Source: Neurospora intermedia
Taxonomy: Eukaryota; Ascomycota; Sordariomycetes; Sordariales; Sordariaceae
Reading direction: 5' to 3'
DNA length: 64,000 bases
NCBI GenBank assembly: GCA_037102815.1
Contig: BTPP01000004.1
Span: 620,001-684,000, forward strand
Each line of letters opens with the position of its first letter. Positions within the stretch are counted from its first letter, which is position 1. Both the position numbers and the translations under genes were made by a program. Shown piece by piece: positions 10,951 through 23,117 of the stretch. Below the pieces are notes generated by a model. It worked only from the letters and a program-made list of their open reading frames with translations, made no database searches and was not told the origin of the DNA.

Positions 10951-13290
10951 TCTCCCTGCTCCCTGAGGAATTTACCGTTGTGCGCTTAAAAACCGTAACC
11001 TTCGGGCTAACGTTTACTTATAACAACCGTCTGGCAACCGTTTCAAATAATCAACCGCCTGGCAACCGCCCGGCAACCGTAAATCCCCCCCTCATACCCC
11101 CAGGCCGGGCCTGGAAGAACATGGTAGCGGGGAAAGAAGGCGCGTCAAGAAGTCAGCTGTTGGCAGGCAAGCACGAGAAGACACCTGCATGAACCCCCAT
11201 TTCGAGATTATCGATGAATGACCGGATCTCCTAGAGGGAAGGGGACAACACATTGGGATAAAGGAAAGGACATGCCTCTTTTTCGGAAACCATCAAACGG
11301 AAACCATCAAACGGAGCTGCTGCCAAGAACATGCGACATGGCGAATTCCTCGAGATACTAAGTACCTCTACAAATCCTAGCTCACAACAAAGTTGGGAAC
11401 ATTGCCACAGCTGAGCCGCTTCATGTTCAGATCAGGCAAGACAAAAAGGAGTGCAAGAAGGATGAGCAATGTGCCGCAGCGGGAAGAGAAAGTCGGGTCA
11501 CAGGTTCTAAGTCGACAAGAACAATTGATGGCAACCTACAAGTTGATGTTATGATTCCGTGAAATTCGGACAGTTGCTGAGGACACTTGGGAGATGTCAA
11601 GGAAAGTACGTCGCACCTCATTCGCCGAACCAAGAACGCGAGTTGCGTAGACGGTTGACATTAAAGGCAGTCAGGAGAGGTATTGATGTGGACATCCTGA
11701 TAATTCATAGAGACGACGACTTTCGAAAACATGAATTAAGACCAAAGAAAGAACCGTAAACACATTGAACGTCAAATGGAAGAGAAAGTAGTCTGGCGTT
11801 TAAGTTGTATTGAAACTGACCCAGTTGCTTTCCTGAAAAGAAGGTGCTATTCATGAGTGGTGAGGGTTTGACTTGTACACAAAAACAATCAGGTCGCTGC
11901 CGCAAACATGACCACATCCATTGGATTCCTCCGACCGCTCGCAAACAAACCCATTTATCATCCCCAAAACAGAAAGGCAAAAATGAAAATACCACATTTT
12001 TGAGGCCCTGAGAGGCTGTCCATTTGAACAAAATGTTTTTTAAACTCGGTCGCCCGGGTAAGTTTGTAGAACGAACGACAATACCCCAGCTGCAGACCTA
12101 CGAAAAAGCCACGCATTTTCATCAACGGGAACCACTGTGCCATAAGATCACAGATTCCCGTTATGCTAGAGGGATCAGTTAGGGGACCTTATATAATACC
12201 TGCAGGCTACAGCAGAGGATAGGTAGGTTTACGGCCTGGGCGGGAAGGGATCTTGTCAGTCCATGTTCGGTGAAGGGCGTGCCGACCGGTTGCCGGTGAC
12301 AGGAGTGGTGGGAGGTACCTGGCGCCTGGTTTGGGCTTGGGACTGACATTCCATGCTTGGAATTAAGACAGACTTGAGTGAAAAGCCATTCCGGACCGGC
12401 GCTTCTCTGCTTGACTTAAGTTCCGTTGGCAAGTTTCATCACAATCGGTTGTCTTTCCCGCGAAATGATCGCACGCTGTCCAGTCCCTTGCTCGGTTTTG
12501 CAGTAAGCATTATCTGGCAGCGAAGGAGGGTTGACGATCATATTTCTGCATCGGTCCTATAAGCACCTTCAATAAACCAAATCAACGTTCAGACAATTCC
12601 AGCGTCTATGTCACTCATACCATTCTCAACACTTCCGAACCCCACCAGCTCGATCGGCTCATGGCTGACACAGAACCCCCTTCTACACACCCTACTTCAA
12701 GACGTCTGTGTAATTCTAGCATAGGTCGCAGTTGAGACCCATCCATCATTGGTTTTTGGTATCAAGTGCTCTTGGCTGCCTGTTTCGCGTTGCTCTCAAA
12801 GGTAATACCTTGAGCATCCCAAAGTTGTACTTGCACAATATTTTCTCAACGCACCTCCAATGGCCACGAGACACTCAAATAGTGATCATTCCAACTGGGT
12901 GGAAGAACTTCCCAAACTCGCGCCAAGAGTTCTTCAGACTGTCGAGTAGCAATAAGCTCACTCTTAGGGACCTTCGCCGCACTGAACCTTTGACATGTTC
13001 TTGCATATCCCGTGTAAGTGATATCGAACATGGATATTTTGGAGCATCACGGTCCCTTGGCGAAGGACGTCGGATGTGGACCAGGTTGCTGACTCAGCCG
13101 CCCATCCGCAATTGACCGGGACCAACAAGGGCGCACGGTCCACCCCCGCGACGCAGGCGGTCGGAATTTGGCTGGGCGCGGGTCCTGAACTTTTGTTTTT
13201 GGGGAAGGAAAGTGCCGTTGCCGTGAGGAACGGAATCCGGAAGACTGCCCGGCCCAGAACCAACCCACTCCCGTGTCCTCCGCCTCCGAC
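10951..13290. other. transition spacer and 5' flank of mrpl10
   Basis: This is normal-composition sequence without a supported gene. Just inside the boundary the decamer core GGCAACCG occurs three times (11030-11085), and a 14-bp unit is repeated at 11284-11311. Small open frames on both strands overlap each other and show no family likeness. The last few hundred bases presumably hold the mrpl10 promoter and leader. Confidence 0.6.
11284..11314. repeat. tandem 14-bp direct repeat
   Basis: The unit CGGAAACCATCAAA occurs twice in tandem (11284-11297 and 11298-11311) and is followed by another CGG. No function is visible. Confidence 0.85.
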
Positions 13291-14356
13291 ATGCCTCCCA
13301 GGTTACCGCTCGCCCAGGCGGCGCGATGCTGCCAGGCCTCCCTCACAGCCCGCCCTTCGGCCCCAGCCTCGTCGCCGACGTCGTCCCTCATTTCGCTCTT
13401 TGCTGCCCTCTCCGTCCAGACCAGGAGCGCATCCATCCTCGCCAGCCTGTCCGACAACCGGGGCGCCTACCACAAGCGCATTCGCAAGGGTCGCGGTCCC
13501 TCGTCCGGCTATGGCAAGACTGCCGGTCGCGGTACCAAGGGTCAGAAGGCCCACGGTCATGTTAAGCCATGGTTCCAGGGTGGTCAGACGCCCTTGATCG
13601 TCTCTCACGGCCGCAAGGGTTTCGTCAACCAGTATGCCGTCCCGACTTCCCTACCTCTCTTGCTATGCGCCATGTCCAAGAACTCTCCAGCATGCTATCC
13701 GATACCATCTACACCTACCAGATACACGATAGGGACTAACCATTTGTGTTTTTCATAGGTTCGCTGCCGACATGTCCGAGCTTAACCTCGAAAAGCTCCA
13801 GGAATGGATCGAAGCCGGCCGTATCGACCCCACGAAGCCCATTACCCCCAAGGAGATCATCAAGTCCGGCATCATTGGCAGCAGCATCAAGGACGGCATC
13901 AAGCTTCTCGGCCGCGGCAAGGAGAGCTTCAAGATCCCCGTCACCATCACCGTGTCGCGCGCGTCCGCCTCCGCCATCGAGGCCATCGAGGCTGCCGGCG
14001 GCAAGATCGTCACCCGATTCTACACCAAGGAGTCGCTTAAGCGTCTGGTAGAGGGCAAGTCTCTGCATACCGACAAGCCGCTGCCGGTGGGCAAGGAGCA
14101 CGTGGAGGAGATCCTGGCGCAGGCGCGATCGCTCAAGAAGAAGTACTACCGCCTGCCGGACCCGACCAGCCGTTGGGATATCGAGTACTACAGAGACCCG
14201 GCGCATAGGGGCTACCTCAGCCACCAGCTTGCGCCTGGCGAGTCGCCCAGTTTGTACTTCAAGGTACCGACGGGCGGCGAGAAGGTCAAGGTGGTCAGGG
14301 CCGACAAGGTCAAGGCCAGCAAGACTGGGGATGTGGCTTCGGAGAAGCTCTTCTAA
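13291..14356 (+). CDS. mrpl10: mitochondrial large-subunit ribosomal protein uL15m (L10)
   Basis: A structural protein of the mitochondrial ribosome's large subunit. Two exons, 13291-13631 and 13759-14356, are separated by a 127-nt GT-AG intron with an ACTAAC branch site near 13,733; the CDS encodes 312 residues. The first ~55 residues are rich in Ala, Ser and Arg and poor in acidic residues, as in a mitochondrial targeting sequence. The L15 signature follows: KGRGPSSGYGKTAGRGTKGQ, then HVKPWFQGGQTPL. After the splice (FVNQ-FAAD) comes the typical C-terminal L15 fold, with a fungal mitochondrial extension ending in SEKLF. The ATG at 13291 is preferred; the same frame is open upstream only to a GTG at 13273. 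The family is clear; the splice is inferred by frame and consensus. Confidence 0.95.
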
Positions 14357-15455
14357 TGAACACGAACATTGCCTGGGATGGCAGTCTTTCCAAAACTCGT
14401 TGCTGCGCTCTTCCTCCTTGTTGTATGATAGGTACTAGGCCCGTCCATGGCTCTGTACTTTGTGTTGTATTATTATCATCCGCGTATTGTTTGTCCAGCG
14501 TCTTGCTCCTCGGATCAGTTATATTTGGGTCCTTGTACATGATACAGGTCTCACCTACGGAGTGTATTCCCACATGCGGCCACACTCCACTTGCTGACAA
14601 CGCAGGTGAATCATGAAACTCCCTTGATTGACGTGTTCCTGCTTTTGCGATCCATCGTTGTCCGGAGATCGACTTTATAAAGTAAATACCACTTGGCTGC
14701 GTGGTGACATGGTCCAAACGACGGATCTCGAAGACTTGCTGTCTCGTACCTGGCAGTTGGAAGAACAGCCATTGGCCAGTGACATGTCAATCCCGCAAGC
14801 TACCCCCGGTCAAGTCCCGATCCTGGGCGGTCCCCGGCCATTCCTTCCAGCTTCCACAGCGGGAACCGTCCACTGAAGCCACTGTATGCAGCCCTCCCGA
14901 ACGGGATTGTGTCAGCCTTGGAGTCGGCGCGTGCCCTCCACTCTGCCCGCCGCGGCGTCATCATTGATGCATCTTGACTTTTCTTTACTCGAGCGGGAGA
15001 GACCAAATCTTGTCGTTGTCAACATCACGACCTGCTTCAAACTTTTTTCTTCCCTTCTGTGTTTCTTTTTCTTCTTCTTCTTCTGGCTGAGGTTGCCATA
15101 ATCTCATCATTAACTTGTTCACTCTTTGGTTCTTCCATCTTCAGCCCTGGCCCATTGGGGTTGTTCCTTGCAGTGCCAATCCTGAGCTTACATACCTCCG
15201 TCTACACTACCAGTGGCGGTACCTACATCCAGATCCAACAACCCTCCGTCGCATCCAGATTACGAGTCGCATTGCGACGCTGCTAGTGAGATCCTCTGCG
15301 CCGACTGTTGCAGAAACCGAGCCTTGCAGAGTGGCCTCACTTTTTGCTTTAACCTCGTCTTGCGCCGAACATCTTCACTCCTCCAACCGACTTACACCTT
15401 GATCTGAACTTACCTTGGGTTGTCCGCCCTCCAAGCTCCAGCCAGCCAGCACAAC
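14357..15455. other. spacer between mrpl10 and mvp1
   Basis: No coding sequence is supported. The right half holds a pyrimidine-rich tract with CTT repeats (about 15,050-15,085) and CAAC-type runs before the mvp1 start, common in Neurospora promoters and leaders. It probably contains the mrpl10 3' UTR and the mvp1 promoter and 5' UTR. Confidence 0.6.
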
Positions 15456-18400
15456 ATGTCGCTCTTTGGCAGCTCCCCTCCCGACGACGGCTCGGCCGCC
15501 CTCAACCCAGCCAAGATCGCCAACAGCAGCCGCTCGACCCTCTTCGATAACGAGGCGCCCACCACTCGCTCCGGCAGTGCACTATTCGCCGACGATGACC
15601 ACGATTCGCCCTGGGACATGCCCACCCCGCGCAAGCAGCGCAGCCGCGCCGATCTGATCCGCAACCTCCTCCCCTCGGGCGACGTTCCCGAGAGCTATAT
15701 CGAGACGTTCGACGCAATAGTCCGTACAGAGAACAGGAGCACAAATGGGCGGATCACAGCCGGGGGGGTTGCGCGGACGCTGGCAGCGGCCAAGCTTGGC
15801 GCCGATGACCAGGCGCGCATAATGGGTATCATCGCCCCTGCTTCGGCCTCCGCTACAGGCGCTGGTGGTGGGGGTGATGGTGCCCATGGTGGGGAGGCTA
15901 ACGCTGCTGCTGGCTTGGGGGACTTGGGCAGGAACGAGTTCAACGTCCTGCTGGCCTTGATTGGCCTTGTCCAAGAAGGGGAGGTCGCCAGCTTGGATGG
16001 CGTGGACGAACGTCGACGAAGTAAGTTTGTTTGATTCCTGTTTTTTTTATTTTTGTTTCTCTCCCTTCTGCCGGCATTGTCCAATCCTGCTCTTCGGTTG
16101 AGTATCCTCTTCGGTCTACAATACGTTTCTGCCTGCAGTGCTTCGTCGCAACAAAGTGCCGGGGCGCCTTTACTTTTCCGGGTTCTTCAGCCAGTTGCTG
16201 GCTGGTCATCCATCCCAACCCCGTTGCAACCCAGACGAACCTCGAATGGCGGTCATATGTCAATCCCCCGTTTGTTGATTGATTGTTCCCGCCGACTCCG
16301 TTAACCTTTTTGCTTGTCCGTCTTTTTCCTTCGTGCTTTACTCAATACCACTGATATTGTGTCTTGCTTCTCAAAATACCCCATATTCTCCCCATCACAT
16401 ACATCCTCTTCCTTCCATGTTAGTACACTGCTTCGCGCGCTCCGCAATCCGCAATCGCCTTGGTCAACGCCATCGGGGGTGGGTCCCTTAGTTCTTCAGT
16501 GTCATGGCAACCAAGCTAACCTCGTTGCGTAACCGCTATCCAGATCTTCCCCAGCCCAAACTACAAGGTCTTGTCAACGAGAACGTCCAGCCCGTGCTGC
16601 CGAATTTGTCTGAACTTGCTGCGAAACCTCCACAACGACCCGTCACACCACCAAAAGCCCCCACCCCGTCTCCTCCCAAGCAACAGCAACAGCAGCAGCA
16701 GCAGCAACACCAGCCGCCCACGCTGAGGAAGGTTTCAATGGAGTACCCCGAGGACCCGTGGAACGCGCCTGATCTTCACAAAGGCCACAACCATGGCCCA
16801 TTAGAACACTCGACGGGACATAACGGCGCCGCCGACGTCCCTCGGTCGGTCGCCAACGACTTGAACGGCAACGACGCTGTTTCGTACAGTACGAGTCCCG
16901 AGGTGACGACCACCAGTAGTGCTTTGCCCGGTCGGACAACTTCCACTTTTACCACCAGCCAACCACCCTCGGGTCCAAGCTCAATTCACAATGTCGCCGA
17001 GTCAATTCAAGAAAGCAATGGCGCTTGGAACTACTTTCCCGGCAGCTCCTCGGGAGGAGGGTTCGGCGAGCCAGCAGACAATGCTATCACAGGTCCGTTT
17101 GGTGACAGTGGGGGACCTGGTCAGTCTGTCAGTGGTTCAGTCAGTGGTTCCAATCCCAACCGAAGCATTGGACATGTCAGGTCCGGAAGCAATGTGGAGG
17201 AGAATATCCTGGTGACGCTGATGCCGGAAAAGGAGGGCGTGTTCATGTTTCAGCACCACAACTACGAGGTCTCGAGCATACGACGTGGCAGTAAGGTCGT
17301 CCGACGATACAGCGACTTTGTGTGGTTATTGGATTGCTTGCACAAGCGGTATCCGTTTAGGGTGCTGCCGCTGTTGCCGCCCAAGCGGGTTGCTTGTAAG
17401 TTGGAGATCATTCCGAGGGACATGGGCTACGCTAACAGAAACAGTCAATGGCAACCATTTGTCCAATGATGGAGCCTTTATCGAGAAGCGTCGCCGCGGT
17501 CTGGCTAGGTTCCTCAACGCTCTTGTGCGCCACCCGGTTCTGGGTCAGGAGCAGCTGGTGATTATGTTCTTGACGGTGCCTACGGTATGTCTACCTCACA
17601 CTTCATGATTCCCCCGCAGCTAGCTAATGATGTGCTCTCAGGAACTGTCGGTCTGGCGCAAGCAAGCAACGATCTCTGTTCAGGACGAGTTCACCGGCCG
17701 CACACTACCACCCGGTCTCGAGGACTCGCTTCCTCCCACTTTAGAGGAGCTCTTTGCGCGCACCCGAGCCGGCGTGCGCCGCAGCGCTGAGCTTTACATC
17801 AGCACCTGCACCATCATGGACCGTCTCATCAAGCGCTCAGAAGGCGTAGCCGCCGACCACGCCAGGATGGCTGTTTCCCTGATCTCACTCACCGAGACCA
17901 GTGCCGATACCTACGCCACCGACCACAATGACGTGCCACTTCTCAACGACGGGCTGCAAGCCATGGGCCGACACTTGCGTACTGCACAGACTTTGATGGA
18001 GGACGAAGCAAAGGCGTGGGAAGAGGGTGTTTTGGAGGACTTGAAGAGGCAGCGAGATGCGCTGGTCAGTCTACGTGATATGTTTGACAGGAGAGATCGT
18101 CTCGACAAGGACAATATTCCCTTCCTGCAACGACGCATAGAGACAAACGAAGCGAAGTTGCAAGCGCTCAATGCAAAGCCAGAAGGAATGGTTAAGCCGG
18201 GGGAGAAGGAGAGGGTTGTAGAGGCGATCATCAAGGTATGTCCCTCTTTTCCATTAACCAATGCCACTCTACTAACACCGGAAACAGGACAAGGAATCCA
18301 TTGTCACACAACACAACCGCTCAGTATTTGTCAAGGAATGCATAAGAGACGAGCTTCGATTTTTCCAGAACACGCAGTATAACGTGTCGAGACTGACGCA

Positions 18401-18497
18401 GGATTGGGCGCAGGAGCGGGTTAAGTACTCGGAGATGCTGGCGGACAACTGGCGAAGGTTGCTAGATGATCTGGAAGGCATGCCGCTTGGGGATTAG
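15456..18497 (+). CDS. mvp1: sorting nexin Mvp1 (SNX8-like), PX and BAR domains
   Basis: A cytosolic/endosomal sorting nexin that binds phosphatidylinositol-3-phosphate and works in retrograde and vacuolar protein sorting. Five exons: 15456-16020, 16544-17395, 17445-17584, 17642-18235, 18288-18497, giving 786 residues. The N-terminus (MSLFGSSPPDD…DSPWDMPTPRKQR) and an EH-like helical part (LIRNLLPSGDVPESYIETF) precede a disordered Pro/Ser-rich linker with a Gln run. The PX domain starts near residue 400, with the lipid-binding RRYSDF at about 440 and the LLPPKR loop, followed by helices typical of a BAR region to the stop. Intron 1 is long (523 nt); the others are 49-57 nt. Each junction was chosen by GT-AG, branch site and phase. 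The intron 1 acceptor (CCAG at 16543) is the least certain. Confidence 0.93.
16681..16713 (+). repeat. CAR-type repeat encoding poly-Gln in mvp1
   Basis: A run of CAA/CAG codons encodes about ten glutamines in the disordered linker between the N-terminal part and the PX domain. Such runs usually vary in length between strains. Confidence 0.85.
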
Positions 18498-20010
18498 GTG
18501 AACTCTGAGAGGCATGGGCTTGGTCGGACCATCCGGGGTGGTGGTGGCCGCACTGTTCGTGGTCCAAGCAGAGGCAGCGACATGGGAAGGGGCAACACGA
18601 TGAAGGTCAACAGGTCAAGCTATCGGCAATGGAGCTTCAACAGACCTGCAGGAATCGAAAACAACAGAAGTGGTACCGTCAACGACGTTGATGCCAGTCA
18701 AACAGGGAGGATTGTTTCTGCTGGTAGGGTGGTCCACTGGGCTTGACGGATATTGATGAGATTGATGACGAATTATGGGCAAGGGAAAGAAGGTTACAGC
18801 TTCATAATGGGGATGGCAGGTTTGGGGATACCAGTTACCAGGCATGTGCAAAGATTGAGGGGGGGTACGGTATGATCGGATGACCTTTGGTTTGGGGTTC
18901 TTCATGTATGACTTGTTATGTTACTCATGTTTATGGCGTTTGCATATGTTTTGCTTTGTGTCAAGTTGAGCTGTATATGTATGGTTTGTTTGTAGGGGCT
19001 TTCTTTAGGAAGTTGAAGAGAGGTACGGAGAGGTATGAACAATACCAGAGATGATGACGCAGCTTATACCACCCACGTAGGTATACTCGTTTGCTGTGAT
19101 TTAGCTTTCACTCTGCCTAGAGGTACTTTGCAGAAGCTCGAGCCGATTCCGGGACATTGGTCGGCCATCTCAATTCAGCGGTCCATGCCAAGACCCGGGG
19201 AACACTACTGCCGCGGCGGCACTCAAACACACGAGCTGGCGGTAGCGGGAAGGCAGAGTGTCGGGTGCACCGGCACTGCATTGCTACCTACCTCTACGGT
19301 CGCAGCGACTTCCCCCGCCATGACGGTTTCTCTCCAGCCTCGCCTAGCTGGACTCATAGCGCTGTATGGCCGTGGTGGCAGTGGGCTTTCCCTGGTACGA
19401 ACCTCCGCCGCGGGCCCCTCCGTCCCGCTTCCCTTCGCTGCGATGATTTGTAGTGGAGTGCCCGCCCTAAACCCCCGTCGCTCCCCTCCGCCTTCCCGAT
19501 CTTTACCTATTTTGACAAGACGCAAGAAGGGACGAAACTAGGCAACGAACCTGCAAACCGAAATCCACGGCCACGGCACCTTCACGACTTTGCTACTCCG
19601 AGCTCAACCCACCCTTCGACTCGTATCTGCACGCAATTATAAACACGCGAACCATCCAACAGCGAGCGCTTCAAGCTCCATTCGTCTGCCACATCACCAG
19701 ACCAACAGCCGATCCCGCCTTATCAGCCTTTGCTGCCCTGCCCCGCGACGACTTTGGGCTCATAAACCGATCGAGATCAACTCACTCGTGCCCGAACAAG
19801 CGACAGCACCAAGCTCTCTCTGACCTTTACAAGAGCGACATTTTGGTTCTGTCAGACAACCACACACAAGTCGAAACAACGCCCAACCCCAGTGGTTTCG
19901 CATTACGCCATAGTTTTCCCGGTCCTGTCTCTTTTCCGCTCAGCGCTCGAAAGACGGAACAAACGACGAAACCCCCAACCACGCAAAACGAACGTTGAGA
20001 GACAGCCACA
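18498..20010. other. spacer between mvp1 and dcn1
   Basis: There is no supported gene in 1.5 kb. The open frames seen at 19.0-19.5 kb on both strands overlap and have no family likeness. The last 400 bases are rich in CAAC and CGA motifs and probably form the dcn1 promoter and leader. Confidence 0.6.
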
Positions 20011-22095
20011 ATGAGTAGCTCTAGGTTGCCCTCAACGGCCACCCAGAGGCAAAAGGTGGCCCAGTTTGTCGCGGTTACCAATGCGTCCAAGGAGAATGCG
20101 CAACGGGTGAGTTCAACCAAAGTCCAAGGTTCCTTGCAAGGTCCAATGTCACAAGAAGGGATTAAAAGAGACCTCGGAGAGTGTTGTCCCGCTGGGACGC
20201 CATATGCCCATCTGTCCGACTGTGCGAGTGCGACTACGAATAAGAGTGCAAGAAGCTGATATTTGAACTTGAATTACAGTACCTCCGAAATGCAAACTAC
20301 AGTGTCGAACTTGCTGCGAATATGTAGGTCCCTTCTTCCGTCCTCGTCCCTTCTTGCAACTACCAACTTTACCCCATGTGCATTCGCAATGTCGCACGGC
20401 GCACCGCATACCGTATGTGTATCCCTTCGAAATTATTAGTTGGAATATGAGGGAGGTTTTGTTTTGGGGCCGGGTCGAAGCCGGCCACGACGGTCGTTCG
20501 GGTCGGAACTCCCTACAGCTCCCTACAGCTACAAGCTGTTTACGACCAATGAATACTACAAGGGATCAACTTCCCGACACAATGTCTTATTAAAGGGGAC
20601 ATGCCGTGGTTTTTCTTTCGGGTCATCGTTTCTTTTGTCAACCGTCAGCAATGGTTTCCAACCCCCGGGTTCTTATTTTCTGGATTTTGTCGGAAAACAT
20701 CACCAGAAGGGAGATGAGGGAGGCGCCGAGAATGCAACCACGCAGCCAATACGCATTTTAATGCACACCGTGGTTCTCCAGTGGAGCCCCCAGCTCAACC
20801 TTAATGTCATTCCCAAACGAATGAATGCGACACCCCTTTCCCATCAAAGGCATTTATTACCACTTTTGCACCTCAAGATGTCACCACTTGGCTCTTCAGA
20901 CACGAAAAACATGTTTTCAAAACTGTTTGGTTCTTGTTTCCGAAAGAGGAATGGACGCAAACCCGCAAAGTCGGCTACTCCAAGCGAAGATGCGACTGAG
21001 ACTGAGGGGAGCCACTCGCGATCACAATCTCACTCCCGATATCCCCGAACGGCGGACAACGTACCTGGGTCTCTTCAGTTGGAGGATCTACCGTCTACAA
21101 AAACTGTCATACCGACTAGCAACGAGGAGTTGGGTCCACACATAGATCCCAAGGGAATATCCACTTCACCCTTGGAAAATGCGCCGGAATTAGAGTCCGT
21201 GATGGCTTAAGATGCCTTGCTCATTGTTCGCAAATTTCATCAGGCAGAAAGCGGAAGACTAACTTTGCGTCGACTACAGGTACATGAACGATCGGGAAAG
21301 GAAGCGAGGCCCCGATGATGCGTTGAATCAGTTGTTTGACCGTCTGGTCGGCGGTATGTCTCTCTGCCCTCTGCCTCTCATTCATTCGGTACTAACATGT
21401 ATATAGACGAAGACCGAGCAGCAGCAGGAGCCGGAAAACCCGTCGAGGCCATCGGCGCCGAAGCCGCCCAAGCGTATATCTCCTCCATGGGCGCCAATAT
21501 CGAAAACGTTGAAGCTTTTGTGGTTCTCGAGATTGTCCGCGCCGACTCCATCGGCTCGATCACTCGCCAAGGTTTTGTCGAGGGGTGGTCGTCCATCTAC
21601 CTCGACCACCGCATTCCCGCAGACCCGGCCCACCACAGAAACTACGTCCGGATGTGCATCCAAAACCTGCCGCAAAATCCGGCTTACTTCAAAAAAGTCT
21701 ACCAGTTCGCTTTTGGCCTGGGTAAGGAACCTGCCCAAAAGGCACTGGAGAAGGACGTTGCCTTGGTATTCTGGGATTTGTTTTTGGGCACCGAGTCTTC
21801 AGATACAGGACTAGGACCAAGGCCGTGGAAAAGCAAGAACGTGGATTGGCTGGGTGCGTGGAAGCGATTCCTGGCGGAGAAGTGGACGAGGAGCGTCAAC
21901 AAGGATATGTGGAACCAGACGCTGGCGTTTGCGGAGAAGACGATGGTGGATGAGACGCTCGGTTTCTGGAACGAGGATCAGGCGTGGCCGGGCGTGATTG
22001 ACGATTTTGTGCTTTGGTGCAGGGAACAAGGGATTGCTAAGGCGCCTGCACCGGGGGCTGCAGGAGGGGAGGGGATGGATGTTGAGGATTATTAG
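20011..22095 (+). CDS. dcn1: Dcn1, cullin neddylation co-factor (UBA-like and PONY domains)
   Basis: A scaffold-type E3 that helps Ubc12 transfer Nedd8 to cullins and so activates SCF-type ubiquitin ligases. Four exons: 20011-20106, 20280-20323, 21280-21353, 21407-22095, giving 300 residues. The first ~50 residues form a UBA-like domain (QRQKVAQFVAVTNASKENAQ, then YLRNANYSVELAANMY), split over exons 1-3. The PONY domain follows from about residue 75, with RADSIGSITRQGFVEGW, DVALVFWDLFL, DWLGAWKRFL and WPGVIDDFVLW. The 44-nt exon 2 and the phase 2 join (AT|G, giving Met) fit the family well. Intron 2 is 956 nt, unusually long for this genome type, and contains an open frame annotated separately. 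The tail ends GMDVEDY. Confidence 0.95.
20821..21210 (+). CDS. possible small nested gene inside dcn1 intron 2
   Basis: A 129-codon open frame from ATG (20821) to TAA lies wholly within the 956-nt dcn1 intron, on the same strand. The same frame stays open upstream to about 20,440, for over 250 codons. A shorter start at 20878 gives 110 residues beginning MSPLGSSD. The encoded protein has a basic stretch (CFRKRNGRKPAKSA), a Ser/His/Arg-rich segment and an acidic, Pro/Ser-rich end. Its composition looks protein-like, but I recognise no family. It could be a nested gene, a retained-intron product of dcn1, or chance. No splice sites suggest that it joins dcn1 in frame. Confidence 0.25.
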   Translation: MNATPLSHQRHLLPLLHLKMSPLGSSDTKNMFSKLFGSCFRKRNGRKPAKSATPSEDATETEGSHSRSQSHSRYPRTADNVPGSLQLEDLPSTKTVIPTSNEELGPHIDPKGISTSPLENAPELESVMA

Positions 22096-22809
22096 GGAGT
22101 TGGTCGTGAGCAACCGTGGAAGGAGTGTGAGGATGAAGTCAAGTGGGTGGATGTGGTTATACGGGGGGAGCCTATGAGGATGTTGGTGAGAACTCTTTCG
22201 TCTTGGTGCAGGGAGGATAAGAGGGGCAAGGAGGGAAAGCACTGAGGGTCATGCTATTGCCAGCGGATGTTGGAAGGGCTTTCGGGGCTCTCATGGCGGT
22301 TATCATCTTGATGGGGTTGCTGCCATTGCGGTCAAGCGGCGCATCGAAAGATGAGAGGTTGGTTCGCAAAGAGCAAAGAATACATTTACACAGCGCATTT
22401 CCAGATACACAATACCGATAAGAGCATGCATTTACAACATGAAGACCATTCAAAGGTGTATGAAGCGGTAGGGAGTGTTTTTGAACAAGAGTGTTCTCCC
22501 GTTGCTTGTAGACCACCTTATCATTTTTAAGAACTCCTCAAACTGTTTTTTGAGGACTAATAAACCCTACAGATGTCTACAATCACCGAGGTGAAAGTTT
22601 TTGAGTCGAGTAAACAACCCCCCTCCCTCCTATGATTAAAGTACGTGTACCCCAATCCGGCAAGCGGTCAACGCGGCAGAATCTCGACCTTCTTCCTGGA
22701 CCCCACAAAAATTTCCAAGCAAGCGGCGGCACCCGGACACCCGCTCGCAACCAACCCGCTGCGGCACTGCGGCACTGCTGACGGCAACACCCACCACCAC
22801 ACCCTACAT
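22096..22809. other. dcn1 3' flank
   Basis: Spacer downstream of dcn1 with no supported gene. It should contain the dcn1 3' UTR. Confidence 0.55.
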
Positions 22810-23117
22810 TCCCACACTCAAACACCTGTGCAGTCTTGGCGGATGTGTGCGAATGCACATATATACGACTTTTTGGCAAAACGGACTATTGAAACGAAAG
22901 ACGAAGATGAAGAAATTTAATTATCCTATAAAAAAGACTATTATATTGATGGTCTTAAGTACGCTGATTCTGGATCTTGAGTCCGTTTTCTTTTATCTCT
23001 TCGTTTAGTAGAGATATAAGCAAATGAAATCTCATCGATGGTCCGTTTTGCCAAAAAGTCGTGTGTGTGTGCATTCGCACACATCCGCCAAGACTGCACA
23101 GGTGTTTGAGTGTGGGA
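22810..23117. repeat. inverted repeat with 77-bp arms and 154-bp loop
   Basis: The left arm (22810-22886) and right arm (23041-23117) are reverse complements at 74 of 77 positions. All three mismatches fall at one site, where the left arm has ATATATA and the reverse complement of the right arm has ACACACA: three C-to-T changes in CpA context. Homology stops sharply outside the arms (TCCCACACTC at both outer ends), and no target duplication is seen. The spacer contains a further copy of GTCCGTTTT at 22981. A transcript across it could fold into a long hairpin. It lies between dcn1 and mrp17, about 220 bp before the mrp17 start. It could be a foldback or MITE-like element or a small-RNA hairpin source. 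Confidence 0.9.

Noticed and set aside
13273-13290. Upstream extension of the mrpl10 frame to position 13273
   Set aside because: The codon there is GTG; the first ATG in frame is at 13291 and gives a normal targeting sequence.
13736-14224. Minus-strand frames opposite mrpl10 exon 2
   Set aside because: Antisense shadows of the ribosomal protein gene.
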